64,000 nucleotides of DNA from Molossus alvarezi (lineage: Eukaryota > Chordata > Mammalia > Chiroptera > Molossidae). Where the stretch lies: the NCBI GenBank assembly GCA_037176705.1, contig CM073895.1, forward strand, positions 3,391,051 to 3,455,050. Reading direction: 5' to 3'. Made by a program: the position numbers and the translations under genes. Positions 22,486 to 33,189 of the stretch are shown one piece after another; positions within the stretch are counted from its first letter, which is position 1, and the number at the start of each line of letters is the position of its first letter. The notes under the pieces were generated by a model. It made no database searches. It had not been told where the DNA came from and saw nothing but the letters and a program-made list of their open reading frames with translations.

Positions 22486-23458
22486 GTTCTGATCTTTGGT
22501 AAAAGACGTCTATGACTCTCTCTTGCACCCACTGAGATCCCGCCGCGCGGACCTGACCGAGTTTCTGATCTGGCAGAGTTAGGGGAGCTGGAGCGAGCGG
22601 GCGGCCCGGGCGCAGGGTCACCAGCCACCAGTGTCTGTAAAAGGACTCGAATCTGGGCCCTGACTGTCCATCCATGAATTCCATGGTGGCGCCAACACAC
22701 TTGACGAAAGTGGCAGAACCCCAGAAAGTCGTCTTCCTCCTGGAAAAGGACCTGTCCCCACTGCGTGCGCAGTTGTGCGTCAGTGGTGGGCCTGCAGCCA
22801 GCACCGGTCACCCTGTCCTGTCTGCCTCTTTCTTGAGCCAACTATGGTTTAACAAGACCTGCGTCCAGTGGTGAGACAGGCGGGCCTGGCTCCTTCGCTT
22901 CCCTGCCACTTACGGAGGGGGCGGCGGGCACTCCCAGGGGCAGGAGGAGGGAAGCGCCGGGCTGGGCTCTGCCTCTCTGCTCGGAGCCCTCCAGTGACGA
23001 ACATTTTCTGGGAAGCAGTTCTTTCGATGGTGATGCTCCTGCCATGCCGGATCCGACCTCAGGTTTCTTTGTGTCTGGGGGTCAAGAACTACGTTCGGTG
23101 CCTAGTGAACGCTGAGGGGATGAAGGAAGGGGCTCCTCGGACACACAAAGCACCCTTCGGCCGCAGGGCCTTTGCACTGGCCGCTCGGAGAGGGTGAAGT
23201 CAGTGCGCGTCTCCCCGATGGTCCAGGAATTCCAAGATACCCCCTCTCTCCCTCAGACCTCTGCTCACACCCCACCTTCTCCACGGGGCTTCCCCACACT
23301 CGCACGGTAACTCCTGACCCGAGTCCGCTGTTTCTCCACAGCACTGACGTGGAACCCGTGTGCGGGTGTGTCTGCCGCCAGCATGTGAGCTCCCAGACAG
23401 CAGGTGCTCTGCCCTTTACCACTCAGTCTCTGGGGCACAGCACCCGCCTGGCAGGACA
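22486..23458. other. Unique noncoding DNA
   Basis: Nothing recognised. Confidence 0.4.
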
Positions 23459-23461
23459 TGT

Positions 23462-23920
23462 TGGATGGATGGATGGATGGATGTGATGGATGGATGGATG
23501 GATGTGATGGATGGATGGATGGATGGATGGATGGATGGGATGGATGTGATGGATAGATGGATGGATGGATGGATGGGATGGATGGGTGGATGATGGATGG
23601 ATGATGGATGGATGTGATGGATGGATGGATGGATGGATGGATGGGATGGATGTGATGGATAGATGGATGGATGGATGGATGGGATGGATGGGTGGATGAT
23701 GGATGGATGATGGATGGATGTGATGGATGGATGGATGGATGGATGGATATGATGGATGTGATGGATAGATGGATGGATGGATGGATGGGATGGATGGGTG
23801 GATGATGGATGGATGATGGATGGATGTGATGGATGGATGGATGGGATGGATGGATGGATGTGATGGATGGATGGATGGATGATGGATGGACGAATGAATG
23901 AATGAACGAACGAACAAGCA
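23462..23920 (+). repeat. (GGAT)n-based array with 106-bp higher-order period
   Basis: Runs of GGAT broken by GTGAT, GATAGAT and GGGTGGATGAT variants. The phrase GGGTGGATGATGGATGG starts at 23584, 23690 and 23796, exactly 106 bp apart, so a compound unit has been duplicated at least twice. The end decays to GAATGAATGAACGAACG. Confidence 0.95.
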
Positions 23921-24780
23921 AACAGGTTCTGACACCACTCTAACTCTGCCATGATGCCTTAGGGCATAAGGAAATCCCCTGCCCATTCTCTGTCCGTGTT
24001 TGTGTGTATGGGGTCTTCATCTCAAGTATTTCTGTCTTCGCTGAACCCCTGTTTAAGCCTCTGGGGCCTGGGGCCTGAGCGGTCTCTCCAAGTGAACGGA
24101 ATTCCTCCCAAGGCTTCTCTGTCCCTCTCACCTGTGTGGGGGTGTCCGACCACCGCGCCGGGATGACTGGTGTGTCTCCCGGTAAATGCCTGGCCTGGCG
24201 GAAGTGATTCTCCCCACTCGAGGTCTCCCCGCAGAACAGCCAAAGGACAACGGTGGTGTCCCTGGAGCGGCGACGAGGTGAGGAGGAGCTCGCCGCTGGG
24301 CAGAGCCTTTCTGTCCCTGCAGATGCCCAGCTCCGTGCCTGCCGGCCCTGTGCCCTCGGCCTGGCCACGCTGTCCCCTGTCCAGGTCTCACGTCTTCACC
24401 CCCAGAATAGGATAATCGCACCGCCCATGCCGGACCACTATGAGGAACATGTCACTGAATGATAAGATGTCACCACAGTGGTGTAGGAACTCAGCCAATG
24501 GCTAAGTTCCTCTTTGTGGGGGGCTGATAAAAGGTTCTGTGTCCCCACCTGGTACAAGGGCAGGAACTCCCTCCCACTCTTTTCCTTTAAGGAATTTTCA
24601 CTCTCAAATCACTTTGGCCCAGCAGGGAACTCATTACGTGATCCACTCCGGCCTAGGTAGCCGAGGCCTGAGCTCAGCACGATGGGCCATCTTGGAGCCT
24701 CAGAGGGTGTGCCCCCGAATATCCTCCGCCCTGACCCAGCAAGGGCTCCACCCGCACACCTGAGCTTGTCTCTTTCTTTG
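23921..24780. other. Unique or unassigned noncoding DNA
   Basis: No gene recognised. The part from about 24430 to 24770 has an LTR-like feel (GCTGATAAAAGGTTCTGTGT near 24524), but no family could be named. Confidence 0.35.
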
Positions 24781-25023
24781 TTTACCCTCGTCGGAGGACC
24801 TTTTTCTATTTTTCTTCAGATGGAGCAGAAGGGAGAGAGGGAGAAAGAGAGAGAGAGAAACATCAACATGAAAGGGACACATCAAGTGGCTGCCACCCAC
24901 ACCGACCCCAACCAGGGTCGGGGACAAACTGCAACGGAAGTACATGCCCTTAGCGGGAACCGAACCCGGGCCTCTCTGGACCGCAGGCCGACGCTCTAAC
25001 TGCTGAGCCAAACCAGCCAGGGC
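24781..25023 (-). mobile_element. Ves SINE, full-length, antisense
   Basis: Plus strand shows TTTACCCTCGTCGGAGGACC (complement of the tail-side GAGGATTAA block), a GAGAAACATCAACATGAAAG block, CTGCAACGGAAGTACATGCC, and the head ending CTGAGCCAAACCAGCCAGGG. It is the CGGCCTGCGGTCC head variant. Confidence 0.92.
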
Positions 25024-26175
25024 TCATCCCTTTATTTCTTCCACATATGCGGCACTCGCTCAATGGTGAGAATGGGCTGAAGCACAGGCAGGGAAGGGCG
25101 TGTTTCTGTCCCCCGATCTGTGCTTCCTGCTTCGGAGCATCCTGCTCAGGGGGCTCCGCATCCTGACGCCGCCCAGAAACCCAGTCTGGGAGGCGAGCCC
25201 CCTGGCACCCTCAGCGAGGCCTCGTGTCCAAACAGCCGAGTCAGAAAAACAGGTGCAAAACCCCCTTTCCGTATCCTCTCGCCGGTCCCCAGCTTCCCGT
25301 CACCAACAGCCAGGGTTCTGATTCCTGAAAGTCCCACTTGGTGACAGAAGGATTTTCAAATGAGTCAGAGTTTCGTGATCGTCAACTAGATGTCAGGCGA
25401 CGGCATTTTAGTGATGGCGTCTTCTGCAAGTGCGGGATAATGAGATTACCCGCCCGGCGGATAGGCCTGGGTCCCCACAGTTCGAGACCAGAGCGGGGGT
25501 CCTGCCTCCTCTGGGACCCCGAGCGGTGGCCGCTGGTCGAGCCACCAGGAGGCTGGTGCCCTCTGCTCCCACCCAGGAGGCTCGGCGGGGCCCACCCACT
25601 GTGTTCTTCATTTCCTCAAAGCCGGCCTCCGTCCCCTTCAGTGAGCATCAAGCAGCTTGATTAAGGCAAATCGACTTTAATCCCAAGGTTCTCCGGGAGC
25701 TGGCGGGCACTCCCAGGCCCTGGCTTCTGCTGGCTTCCAGAAATCCTCGTGCCGCATGTAAGCCTGGGGACCCGAGGTCGGGCCTGCTGCCTTCGTCCAG
25801 GTCAAATGGCTCCCGGTGGGCCGCTGCTCCCAGACGCCTCTCAAACCCCACCCGCTCCTTTGGAGATGTGAACATTCTGTCACCCCGGGCTCCCTCTGCT
25901 GGGGCCGAAGGGCAGCTGGCTTGTCCTGAGGACCGTCCTCGCCTCCCGCTGGGACTGACACTCAGGACTTCTCCTTCCACCCTGAGCCCCTAAACACCCT
26001 CCAGAGCGGCAGGCTCCCAGCAAGGTCACGTTCCGGCTCCCTCAGGCACAGGTCACCGCCTCAGAGCCGCCACCGTGGACCCTCCCAGCTGGGGTCCTGC
26101 TGGCTGACCCAGGTGCCAGGTAGGATTCCTTAATGCTCTCTCTCTCCTCTCTCTCCTTCCTTTCTTACTCTGTCT
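25024..26175. other. Unique noncoding DNA
   Basis: Nothing recognised apart from a short AT-rich stretch near 25640-25690 (AGCTTGATTAAGGCAAATCG). Confidence 0.4.
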
Positions 26176-26179
26176 CTCT

Positions 26180-26335
26180 CCTTTTATATTATTTTTATTG
26201 GAGAGAGAGAGAGAGAGAGAGGATTTGTTGTCCCACTTATGTCTGCATTGATTGCTTGATTCCTGCAGGTGCCCTGACCAGAGAGGGAACCCACAACCTT
26301 GGCGAATCAGGACAGTGTTGCAACAAAATGAGCTT
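26180..26335 (-). mobile_element. tRNA-derived SINE unlike the other Ves copies
   Basis: Plus strand has TTATATTATTTTTATTGGAG, a GA tract, GATTTGTTGTCCCACTTATG, GCATTGATTGCTTGATTCC, TGCCCTGACCAGAGAGGGAA and CCACAACCTTGGCGAATCAG. The tRNA-head order is present, but the middle block (TTGTTGTCCCACTTATG) is not in the Ves copies. I believe it is another bat or laurasiatherian tRNA SINE family; I cannot name it securely. Confidence 0.55.
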
Positions 26336-26374
26336 TCTCTCTTCTTTCCTCCTTTTCTCCCTTCCTTCTTAAGA

Positions 26375-26560
26375 TCCTTCCTCCCTTCCTTCCTTCCTTC
26401 CTTCCTTCCTCCCTTCCTTCCTTCCTTCCTTCCCTTCTCCTTCCTTCCTTCCTTCCTTCCTTCCTTCCTTCCTTCCTTCCTTCCTTCTTCCTTCCTTCCT
26501 CCCTCCTTCCTTCCTTCCTCCCTCCTTCCTTCCTCCCTTCCCTCTTTCTTCTCTCCCACT
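26375..26560 (+). repeat. (CCTT)n microsatellite
   Basis: Long CCTTCCTT run with CCCTT and TTCTTCC interruptions, continuing into pyrimidine-rich DNA to about 26620. It lies directly after the SINE at 26180-26335 and may have started in its pyrimidine/purine tract. The 320-codon minus-strand frame 26307-27269 includes its Lys/Arg/Glu/Gly translation. Confidence 0.95.
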
Positions 26561-26624
26561 TTCTTCCTTCTCTCTCTCCTTCTATCTCACCCTGTCTTTC
26601 TTTCTTTCTCTCCTGTGGCCACAG

Positions 26625-27580
26625 CAGAAGCTTCCAGACCTGAGCCTCGCGGGCGGTGAGGACCGCGTGGTGTGAGGCTGGGGGCTGCCCAGTGACAGGA
26701 GAGAGGCGGGGCCTGGCTTCCCGGGAGAGGGACCCTGAGGCTCCGTGGGCCGGCTCACTGCTCTCTGCCGCTGTCAAGTCTGCGCCGAGCGCGTCCATGA
26801 ACCGCGGGCTCCGTGGTAACTGTCTCTCCCGTGTTTGAAAGCTGCGGGGGTCTGGTGTGCGCTTACAAAAGAGTGTGTCACTTTCCAAAGCGTAAGATGA
26901 TTGGGAGCAGAAAATGGTTCCCCAGTTTGTCTCTGGAGCAGTCAGTGAGCTGGCAGATGGCCCTGAATGATAGCGGAAACATGGGCTCTCGGGCTCGGCC
27001 GGCTCTGCGTCCTGCTCGGAGGGCGCGCTCTCCCCGAGCGGGCTCGGCCTCGCCTGCACGCTCCGGGTCACGGGCCAGCCGCCCGGTTTCTGTAAACGGC
27101 GCTGATGAGGCTCGGAAAGCGGTAGGCGGGGTGTGTTTCGTGAGAGCGAACAGTGAGGGGAGAATGTGAGTGGAGGGGCCATCGCTCCCCAAAGAGGCCA
27201 AGTGGGTGAGCAGCACTGATGGAGAAACGTGAAGATGCTGGGGGGGGGGTGCAACATTGTTGCAAACACCGCAGTCCTGCTAACAGGCTCAGCAGGGCGG
27301 GTTCAGGGGTGCTGCACAGCCTGGAGGGATCACTCTGGAAGCCTGGGAACCCACCACCCTCCTCAACACCGCCGTGTGCCCCCGGGGGGGGCGAAATGCT
27401 GCACACTGAAGTATCACTGCCACCCTCGACCTTGACCCGACCTGTACGCAGCCCGGGCAGCCCTGGCCTTGGGTCCCGGGCGGAAGGCCGGCTGGGACCT
27501 TTCCAGGAGAAGATGCCACAGCATTGGCGTTAATACCGCCACCCAGGCAAAGGTAAGGGAGAGCAAGGCACCTAAGACCT
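26625..27580. other. Unique DNA with a short CpG-rich segment
   Basis: CpG density is visibly raised at about 26985-27130 (GCTCGGCCGGCTCTGCGTCC, GGGCGCGCTCTCCCCGAGCG, CTCCGGGTCACGGGCC), but it is under 200 bp, smaller than a classical CpG island. No promoter elements or first exon recognised. No repeat found in the rest. Confidence 0.4.
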
Positions 27581-27634
27581 AACAGACAACGACTTTCAGC
27601 AGGAGAGTAGATTAAAATAGTCTGAGACAGGAAT

Positions 27635-27855
27635 GTTCTGGAAACTTCTGGAACACATGGAAATACTTCAGGCAGCATTCTTGGTTCTGCAGTGCAGGGG
27701 AAACAGCCTAAATGACCATCCACGGGAGAGTGGATATGTCAGTGTACTGTGCTCATACTGTGGAATACTACGCAGCCGTGTAAATGGAAGAGATGCAGAG
27801 ACTCTTATCAGCTGGATGATGGTGCTGAGACCAGACACAGACAGGTGACAGAGAA
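27635..27855 (+). pseudogene. L1M ORF2 3' fragment
   Basis: GCAGCATTCTTGGTTCTGC, CAGCCTAAATGACCATCCAC, GAGTGGATATGTCAG and TGTGGAATACTACGCAGCCG follow L1 (CAGCATTATTCATAATAGCC, CAACCTAAATGTCCATCAG, GAATGGATAAATAA, ATGGAATACTATGCAGCC). Confidence 0.7.
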
Positions 27856-27884
27856 TGTGTGCCACCCACCTTCAAAAACACCTA

Positions 27885-28320
27885 CTTGTCAAGGGTCTAC
27901 TGTGTGCTGGGCACTTTTCTAATCAAGGAGTGCACACACATGTGCACATGCATGTACACACATGTGCACACACATGCATGCACATACTAACATGCATGCA
28001 CACACTCACTTGTGCATACACGCGCACACATGCACAGAGTCTTGGCCTTCATAAAGCTTACCTTCTGGGGGAAATAGACACACTCATCATGAAATGAGAC
28101 TCTATCAGGTGGGGATTAATGCTGCGGAGACCGACCTGAACCAGCACTGGAGTTTCAGTCCAAAAGGCCTGTGGAGAAGGCTCCGCTGCGTCCAGCCCCG
28201 AGAAGGAAGCGGGCAGGGACGTGGAAGTCAGGGACCAGCCCTGCAGGAGGGCAGCCAGCGCCATGGCCTGAGGCCACCGGGCCGAGCGAGCGGAGGGGGA
28301 CATGCGCAAGGCAGTGGGCA
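27885..28320 (+). mobile_element. L2 3' end split by a CA/TG tract
   Basis: GTCAAGGGTCTACTGTGTGC and TGGGCACTTTTCTAATCAAG form the L2 start seen here; after a CACATG-rich tract (27929-28037) it resumes with CTTGGCCTTCATAAAGCTTA and CCTTCTGGGGGAAATAGACA. Later blocks (AGAAGGAAGCGGGCAGGGAC and similar) fit L2 loosely. Confidence 0.6.
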
Positions 28321-29135
28321 GGAAGTCTGAGCAGGGAGACCTGGGAGCTTGGCCGGCGAGCAGGTGGGTGGAGCTTGAAGACCTGCGACCCTGGGGGAGA
28401 TGGCTCAGGTTCTGTGACAGGATGATGGGCAGAGGGACTGCCCGGGCGCAGGAGCGAAGTGGTGGGGTTCACTGTTACTGTCCAGGGGCGAGGGGGCAGC
28501 GGCCCGGGCACCGGGCAGGGTAGAACAGGTGCGGGCTCAAGCACACAAAGCCCAGCAGGCCCTTCACTCAGTCAAAGGAGAGCGAGAGCGAGCAGTCACC
28601 GCGGAGGTCATGTGCGCCGGGCCTGGGGGAGCCGGTGGCGGGAAGAGACGCGCCCAGGCCCGTGGAGGGCTGGGGCCGACTGTCGCTCCCCACGCGCAGT
28701 TCCCTTGTTTCACACCCCGTACACGCCGTGTGAGGGGTGCGTCTTGCACGTGTGACGCTTCACACCGAAAACCGGCGACGCCATCGGAGGACGTCCCAGC
28801 CGTCTCCCATCTTTCAGCACAAGAACAGGCACAACTGTGAACATTTTTTAAAGAAAATGTGTGAATTATTTCATGATCTTGGACACGAATTGCAGAAAAT
28901 AAAAAACCCAGGCTATGGGGCGAGGTGGACATTAAAAGTCAAAAGCAGAGCCCAGCGATGAGACTGGAACAAGAGGGACAGGGTGGCGGGAGGAGCAGTT
29001 CCCACCGCGCTCCGTGACGGAGGGCGGGGCTGGCACACGGCGGGAACACGCGGGAGTGCCCCGCTGGCCTTGGTGCCTTGGCAGATGCTGGGCTGGGACG
29101 CCCGTCTCTGCTGCTCAGGTGTTCAAAGCCGCGGG
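28321..29135. other. Unique or unassigned noncoding DNA
   Basis: No gene recognised. An AT-richer stretch at 28835-28950 (AAAGAAAATGTGTGAATTAT) has no clear family. Confidence 0.35.
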
Positions 29136-29383
29136 GCCTGGGCTTGTGGGGCTTGGCTCAGCAGGGAGCGTCAGCCCACGGACCAGTGAGTCAAGTGTTC
29201 GATTCCAGCCAAGGGCACATACCTTGGTTTCGGTTTGTCCCCGGCCCTGGTCGAGGTCGTGTAGGAGGCAGCCAGTCGATGCCTCTCTCTCTCTCTCTCT
29301 CCCCCTCTCTCTTTCTCTCTCTCCCCTCCACTCTATCTGAAGATAAATAGAAAAATTCCCTCAGGTAAGGATTTAAAAAAAAA
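29136..29383 (+). mobile_element. Ves SINE, full-length
   Basis: GCCTGGGCTTGTGGGGCTTG head, GTGTTCGATTCCAGCCAAGG B-box region, CATACCTTGGTTTCGGTTTG, a long TC-rich middle (29284-29330), CACTCTATCTGAAGATAAAT and a CAGGTAAGGATTTAAAAAAA tail. The CATCGATG core is reduced to TCGATGCC. Confidence 0.9.
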
Positions 29384-29384
29384 G

Positions 29385-29685
29385 AATGACCAAGAGCCAG
29401 AGTTCAACTAGATTAGAGCCCCATAGCGTGCCTTCTGGATTCTACTAACTTTTAAAAAACGGCTTCGGGATCTCTTTGGAGGCTACTATAAAGGACAGGT
29501 AGATGAGGAAACACAGACGGCTGATAGACACTTCCGGTTGAGTACACCCTGCACCGCGGTCCTACTCGGGGGCGTTAGAACCTGCGCTCCGGAGCGTGAA
29601 CGCCCAGGGCGCCCCATCCTCCGCCGACCCTGCGGTTCCGCGGGGTTGGACATCCCCCCGGCTCCCGTCGCCTCAGGAAGTGGGT
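29385..29685. other. Unique noncoding DNA
   Basis: Nothing recognised; locally CpG-rich near 29560-29660. Confidence 0.4.
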
Positions 29686-29689
29686 ATAC

Positions 29690-30120
29690 TCCTGGCTTTG
29701 TTATAACTTAAGCCAATAACTGATTATTTCTCTTGAGCCCAGACCCTTCTTGAACTGCAGAAGGGGGGTGGCTATAAATATTATTTGATAAACGATGTCA
29801 ACTTTTAATAAAAACAGATGTCACAAACTTTTAAGTGCTTTCATTTCTGGGTCTCTGGGATTTGTTCCAATTTCATAATATTGTCAACTCCGGAATGAAA
29901 TTACTTTATGTGAGATAAAGTGAGGTGTTTGGAGTGCAGCGCAGAGCGGTATTGATGGCTGGGGACACGAGGCTGTGTCGCTTCCCCGGAAGCTTGCAGA
30001 GGCCTTGCTGGCTTCCGCTGTCTGTACTTGGCAACGCTGCGGAGAATTTTCTGGGCAAACACTTCCCAATTATTTATTAATGAAACATCACGGGCTTCAT
30101 TAAAGGTTTGCTTTCACTGG
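29690..30120. promoter_or_regulatory. AT-rich candidate conserved enhancer
   Basis: Non-repetitive AT-rich DNA with CCAATAACTGATTATTTCTC, GGCTATAAATATTATTTGAT, CAACTTTTAATAAAAACAG, GGAATGAAATTACTTTATG and TCCCAATTATTTATTAATG. Dense TAAT/ATTA and TTTAT cores (homeodomain and caudal-type sites) and no transposon identity. Role inferred only. Confidence 0.33.
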
Positions 30121-30194
30121 TTCTAATCCAGACCCTACCTCCCCCCATCCCTGGTAAGTAAGTAAATAAAACACAGTTTGGAAATCTCTGCCTC

Positions 30195-30445
30195 TTTTTT
30201 TTTTTTCAATCCTCACCCAAGGACACTTTCGCATCCATCTTCAGATAGAGCCGGAGGGAGAGAGGAGGGAAGAGAGAGAGAGAAACATCGATGTGAGAGA
30301 GACACATCAAGTGGCCACCACCCACACGACCCCAACCAGGTCCGGGGACAACTGCAACCGAGGTACGTGCCCTTAGTGGGATCCAAACCCGGTCTCTCAG
30401 GACCGCAGGATGATGCTCTAACCGCTGAGCCCAACCGGCCAGGGC
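30195..30445 (-). mobile_element. Ves SINE, full-length, with clear target duplication
   Basis: T-run, CAATCCTCACCCAAGGACAC, GAAACATCGATGTGAGAGAG, CTGCAACCGAGGTACGTGCC and head end CCCAACCGGCCAGGGC on the plus strand. A perfect 10-bp duplication TCTCTGCCTC lies at 30185-30194 and 30446-30455. Confidence 0.96.
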
Positions 30446-30544
30446 TCTCTGCCTCGTTTACACCAGCTGAGACTAACTTCATTTGAGAGGCCGGGAGAGG
30501 GAACATTTTGCGTGTCTCGGTCCACCTGGGAGGTTCTGTGCAAG

Positions 30545-30780
30545 TCAGGTGACAGGAATTTGAATGTGGACTAAAGCTCACCCTACCTGCGTGGCCCTGG
30601 GCCAGCCACCTAAGGTGTCTGCACCTGCAAATAGCCAGCTAATGGTGGTCCTCCCCCTGAAATGATGAAAACATCAGATGCATCCTCAGGGGCTCAGGAG
30701 GTGCCTGCCGGGCCCACTGCCCACCGTACCTGGCCCCGGGCACAGGTGCTGGGAGCTGAATACCTGCTGAGTGGCCCCTG
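30545..30780 (+). mobile_element. MIR SINE
   Basis: GTGGCCCTGGGCCAGCCACC, CACCTGCAAATAGCC, AATGATGAAAACATCAGATG and CCCCGGGCACAGGTGCTGGG occur in MIR order (GTGACCTTGGGCAAGTCACT, ATCTGTAAAATGG, TGGCACATAGTAAG). Confidence 0.6.
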
Positions 30781-31540
30781 AGTGACAGCTGTCACGCTGA
30801 TCCTTCAGGCCGCGTGAGAGCAGACCCTGCAAATGCCCAGGCGCTCTCCTTGTCACGGAGCAGCTCACCACCCTTCTGCCCTGTGCGTGTTTTTCCACAA
30901 GGGGACAGAGTCTCTTACCGTTTCCTCTGCTCAGGAAGACGGCCCTCGGGCCTTCTGGCGCCCTGCCTCGCAGAGTCTCATCATCCTCGCGCAGATTGTT
31001 CTTTTTCTTCTTCATTTCTGTACCCAAATAAAAAAGCCTTCTCTGCAGGGTCTCTCAGCATCATTTCATTGCACAGAATTGTTTTAAAAGTTCCCTGTTT
31101 CTGCCTAATGACCCTCCTGTCATCCTCTCTGCATATTCGTAAATATGTGGCACATGTACATACATATTTCTACATGAATGGAGACATCCTTGGTTGGGTT
31201 TTTATCTCAAGTCTTTTTATTTTAAAAGTTTCCTCCACACCGAGCGCCCTCCCGACAGGGAACTTGGTGTGGGAGCACCGGCACCCACTCTGTGCCCACC
31301 GGGTCACACCTGTGCTCGTGGGCGCTGAGACCCACCGGCCCAACGGCTCGCTCTTGAACGCTGCCCTCAGCACCAGTCCCAGCGTGTTCCCTTCAGCCCC
31401 CGCGGCCTCCGAGAGCTACGCCATCGCCCCCTGGTTCCCTGGGAAGGGGCAGAGGCAGAGCCGTCAGGCCGTGTGGGCAAGTTCGCCCTGGGGTTCAAGC
31501 CCAGGCAGCCAGTCGGGGCCCCGTGCCATGCTCGGGGTGT
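30781..31540. other. Unique or unassigned noncoding DNA
   Basis: No gene. The plus-strand frame 30814-31644 (276 codons) has no recognisable domain and runs into an antisense L1 piece, so it is not called. Confidence 0.4.
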
Positions 31541-31544
31541 TTCT

Positions 31545-31800
31545 TGGTCGTTGCTTATTTTGCAAACTGAGATCATGTTATGCACACTTTTCTGGATCTT
31601 GCTCTGTACATGTTACATGTTACATGTTACAAAAACCCATGTAATTCCACCCGGTCTTTGAAGGTCGGTGAGGTCTTCCCACCGCTGATGCCTCGGCGCA
31701 CCCCTCACGTCCCTGTTGCTGGGGCTCCCCTCAAGGCTGTGGTTCCCTGTGAACAACGCTGCTGATAAGAAGAGTCGAGCACATGCCTTAGGGAAAGTGC
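31545..31800 (-). pseudogene. L1M antisense fragment
   Basis: GAGATCATGTTATGCACACT, TCTGGATCTTGCTCTG and, further on, GTGAACAACGCTGCTGATAA match antisense L1 3' sequence (GGGATCATACTATACACACT, TTGCAACTTGCTTT, ATAAACAATGCTGCAATAA). A TACATGT triplication sits at 31607-31630. Confidence 0.6.
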
Positions 31801-32250
31801 TTCCACTCCTATGGGACAATGACTTTAAAAAATATAAATGATCCCAAAAGTGAACCTCGAAGAAACGGAAGCTTCGGTCAGCCGGTGACAAAGAGGAGAG
31901 GAGAAAGGCCGTCAGAGAGGGGCCGTCCTCGGGAGCCAAGGTGAGTGCGGTTCTCTCTGTCTGCCGAGGACAGAGGTTCCAGAGTCACACACTGCAGAGA
32001 CACAGGGAGACATGGGGACCACCCAGCAGGGCGTCTTGGCTGCCGCAGCCCCTGGGGTACCTTCTGGCAAACCCGAAAGGTGCGGCCCTCTGGGAGGACC
32101 ACGGAGCCTGCCTGTAGACAGACCTGCCCTCATGTGCTCCCCGGGGGCGCGGGGGCCACGGGGAGGCTGGGTCTCAGCCCCCTGCCCTGGCCAGGACCTC
32201 AGTGCACGTCCCAAAGCACACAGCTCCTCTGAACGGCACACTGGACTCTG
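31801..32250. other. Unique noncoding DNA
   Basis: Nothing recognised. Confidence 0.4.
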
Positions 32251-32254
32251 CAGC

Positions 32255-33145
32255 CACAGTGTAAACGGTAGTGACGAAAGGACAAAAGATAGGCTCGAAA
32301 TCAGACCTTGGAACGATGGTTGCAGAGGCTGGGGAGGGGGGATGAGCAGAGGCTGGGGAGGGGATGAGCAGAGGCTGGGGAGGGGGGATGAGCAGAGGCT
32401 GGGGAGGGGATGAGCAGAGGCTGGGGAGGGGATGAGTAGAGGCTGGGGAGGGGGATGAGCAGAGGCTGGGGAGGGGGATGAGCAGAGGCTGGGGGGGATG
32501 AGCAGAGGCTGGGGAGGGGATGAGCGGAGGCTGGGGAGGGGGGTGATCAGAGGCTGGGGAGGGGGATGAGCAGAGGCTGGGGGGGATGAGCAGAGGCTGG
32601 GGAGGGGATGAGCGGAGGCTGGGGAGGGGGGTGATCAGAGGCTGGGGAGGGGGATGAGCAGAGGCTGGGGGGGATGAGCAGAGGCTGGGGAGGGGATGAG
32701 CGGAGGCTGGGGAGGGGGGTGATCAGAGGCTGGGGAGGGGGATGAGCAGAGGCTGGGGGGGATGAGCAGAGGCTGGGGAGGGGGGATGAGCAGAGGCTGG
32801 GGAGGGGATGAGCAGAGGCTGGGGAGGGGATGAGCAGAGGCTGGGGAGGGGATGAGCAGAGCCTGGCCACCGGCCACAGAAGTCCCGCTCTGCGGGATGG
32901 GTGTATTCTGCGGACTAAGGCATGGCATGGTGACAAATGGACAATGTTGCACCACGTACTTGAAGTGTTCTAAGGGACTAGATCCTAAATCTGCTTCAAA
33001 CACACACACATCAGGTGACAGACATTTTGCTTAATTAGGGTGATCTTTTCAATGTCATACACAGAAATCAATATGAAGTGGCACCCTGTAAATATATGCC
33101 ATTCCTACATGTAAACGATAGCTCAATAAAGTTTCTGTTTTTTTA
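32255..33145 (+). pseudogene. L1M 3' UTR containing a minisatellite
   Basis: Upstream of the array, GAACGATGGTTGCAGAGGCT matches the L1M 3' UTR segment with GGTTGCCAGAGGCTGGGG. Downstream, GCATGGCATGGTGACAAATG, GTACTTGAAGTGTTCTAAG, GACTAGATCCTAAATCTGC, CAGGTGACAGACATTTTGCT, ATTAGGGTGATCTTTTCAAT and GATAGCTCAATAAAGTTTCT follow the last 250 bp of L1M in order. Confidence 0.7.
32322..32865 (+). repeat. 22-bp G-rich minisatellite with 88-bp higher-order unit
   Basis: About 25 copies of GCAGAGGCTGGGGAGGGGATGA with length variants of 19-24 bp. The variant GTGATCAGAGG begins at 32543, 32631 and 32719, so an 88-bp four-unit block is repeated three times. The first unit grades out of the L1 3' UTR upstream. 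Confidence 0.95.
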
Positions 33146-33189
33146 ATGAAGAAAACAAAAAGAGTCATGCATGGACCAGCCCCAGTGTC

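Noticed and set aside
23265..23986. Ser/Ile/His/Pro-rich frames of 180-220 codons on minus
   Set aside because: Translation of the GGAT array.
26985..27130. CpG-island promoter
   Set aside because: CpG-rich for under 200 bp, with no recognisable first exon or downstream gene.
26307..27269. 320-codon minus-strand frame with a Lys/Arg/Glu/Gly-rich C-terminal part
   Set aside because: That part is the (CCTT)n microsatellite in translation, and the rest shows no domain or splice context.
30814..31644. 276-codon plus-strand frame with hydrophobic segments
   Set aside because: Runs into an antisense L1 fragment and has no recognisable domain.
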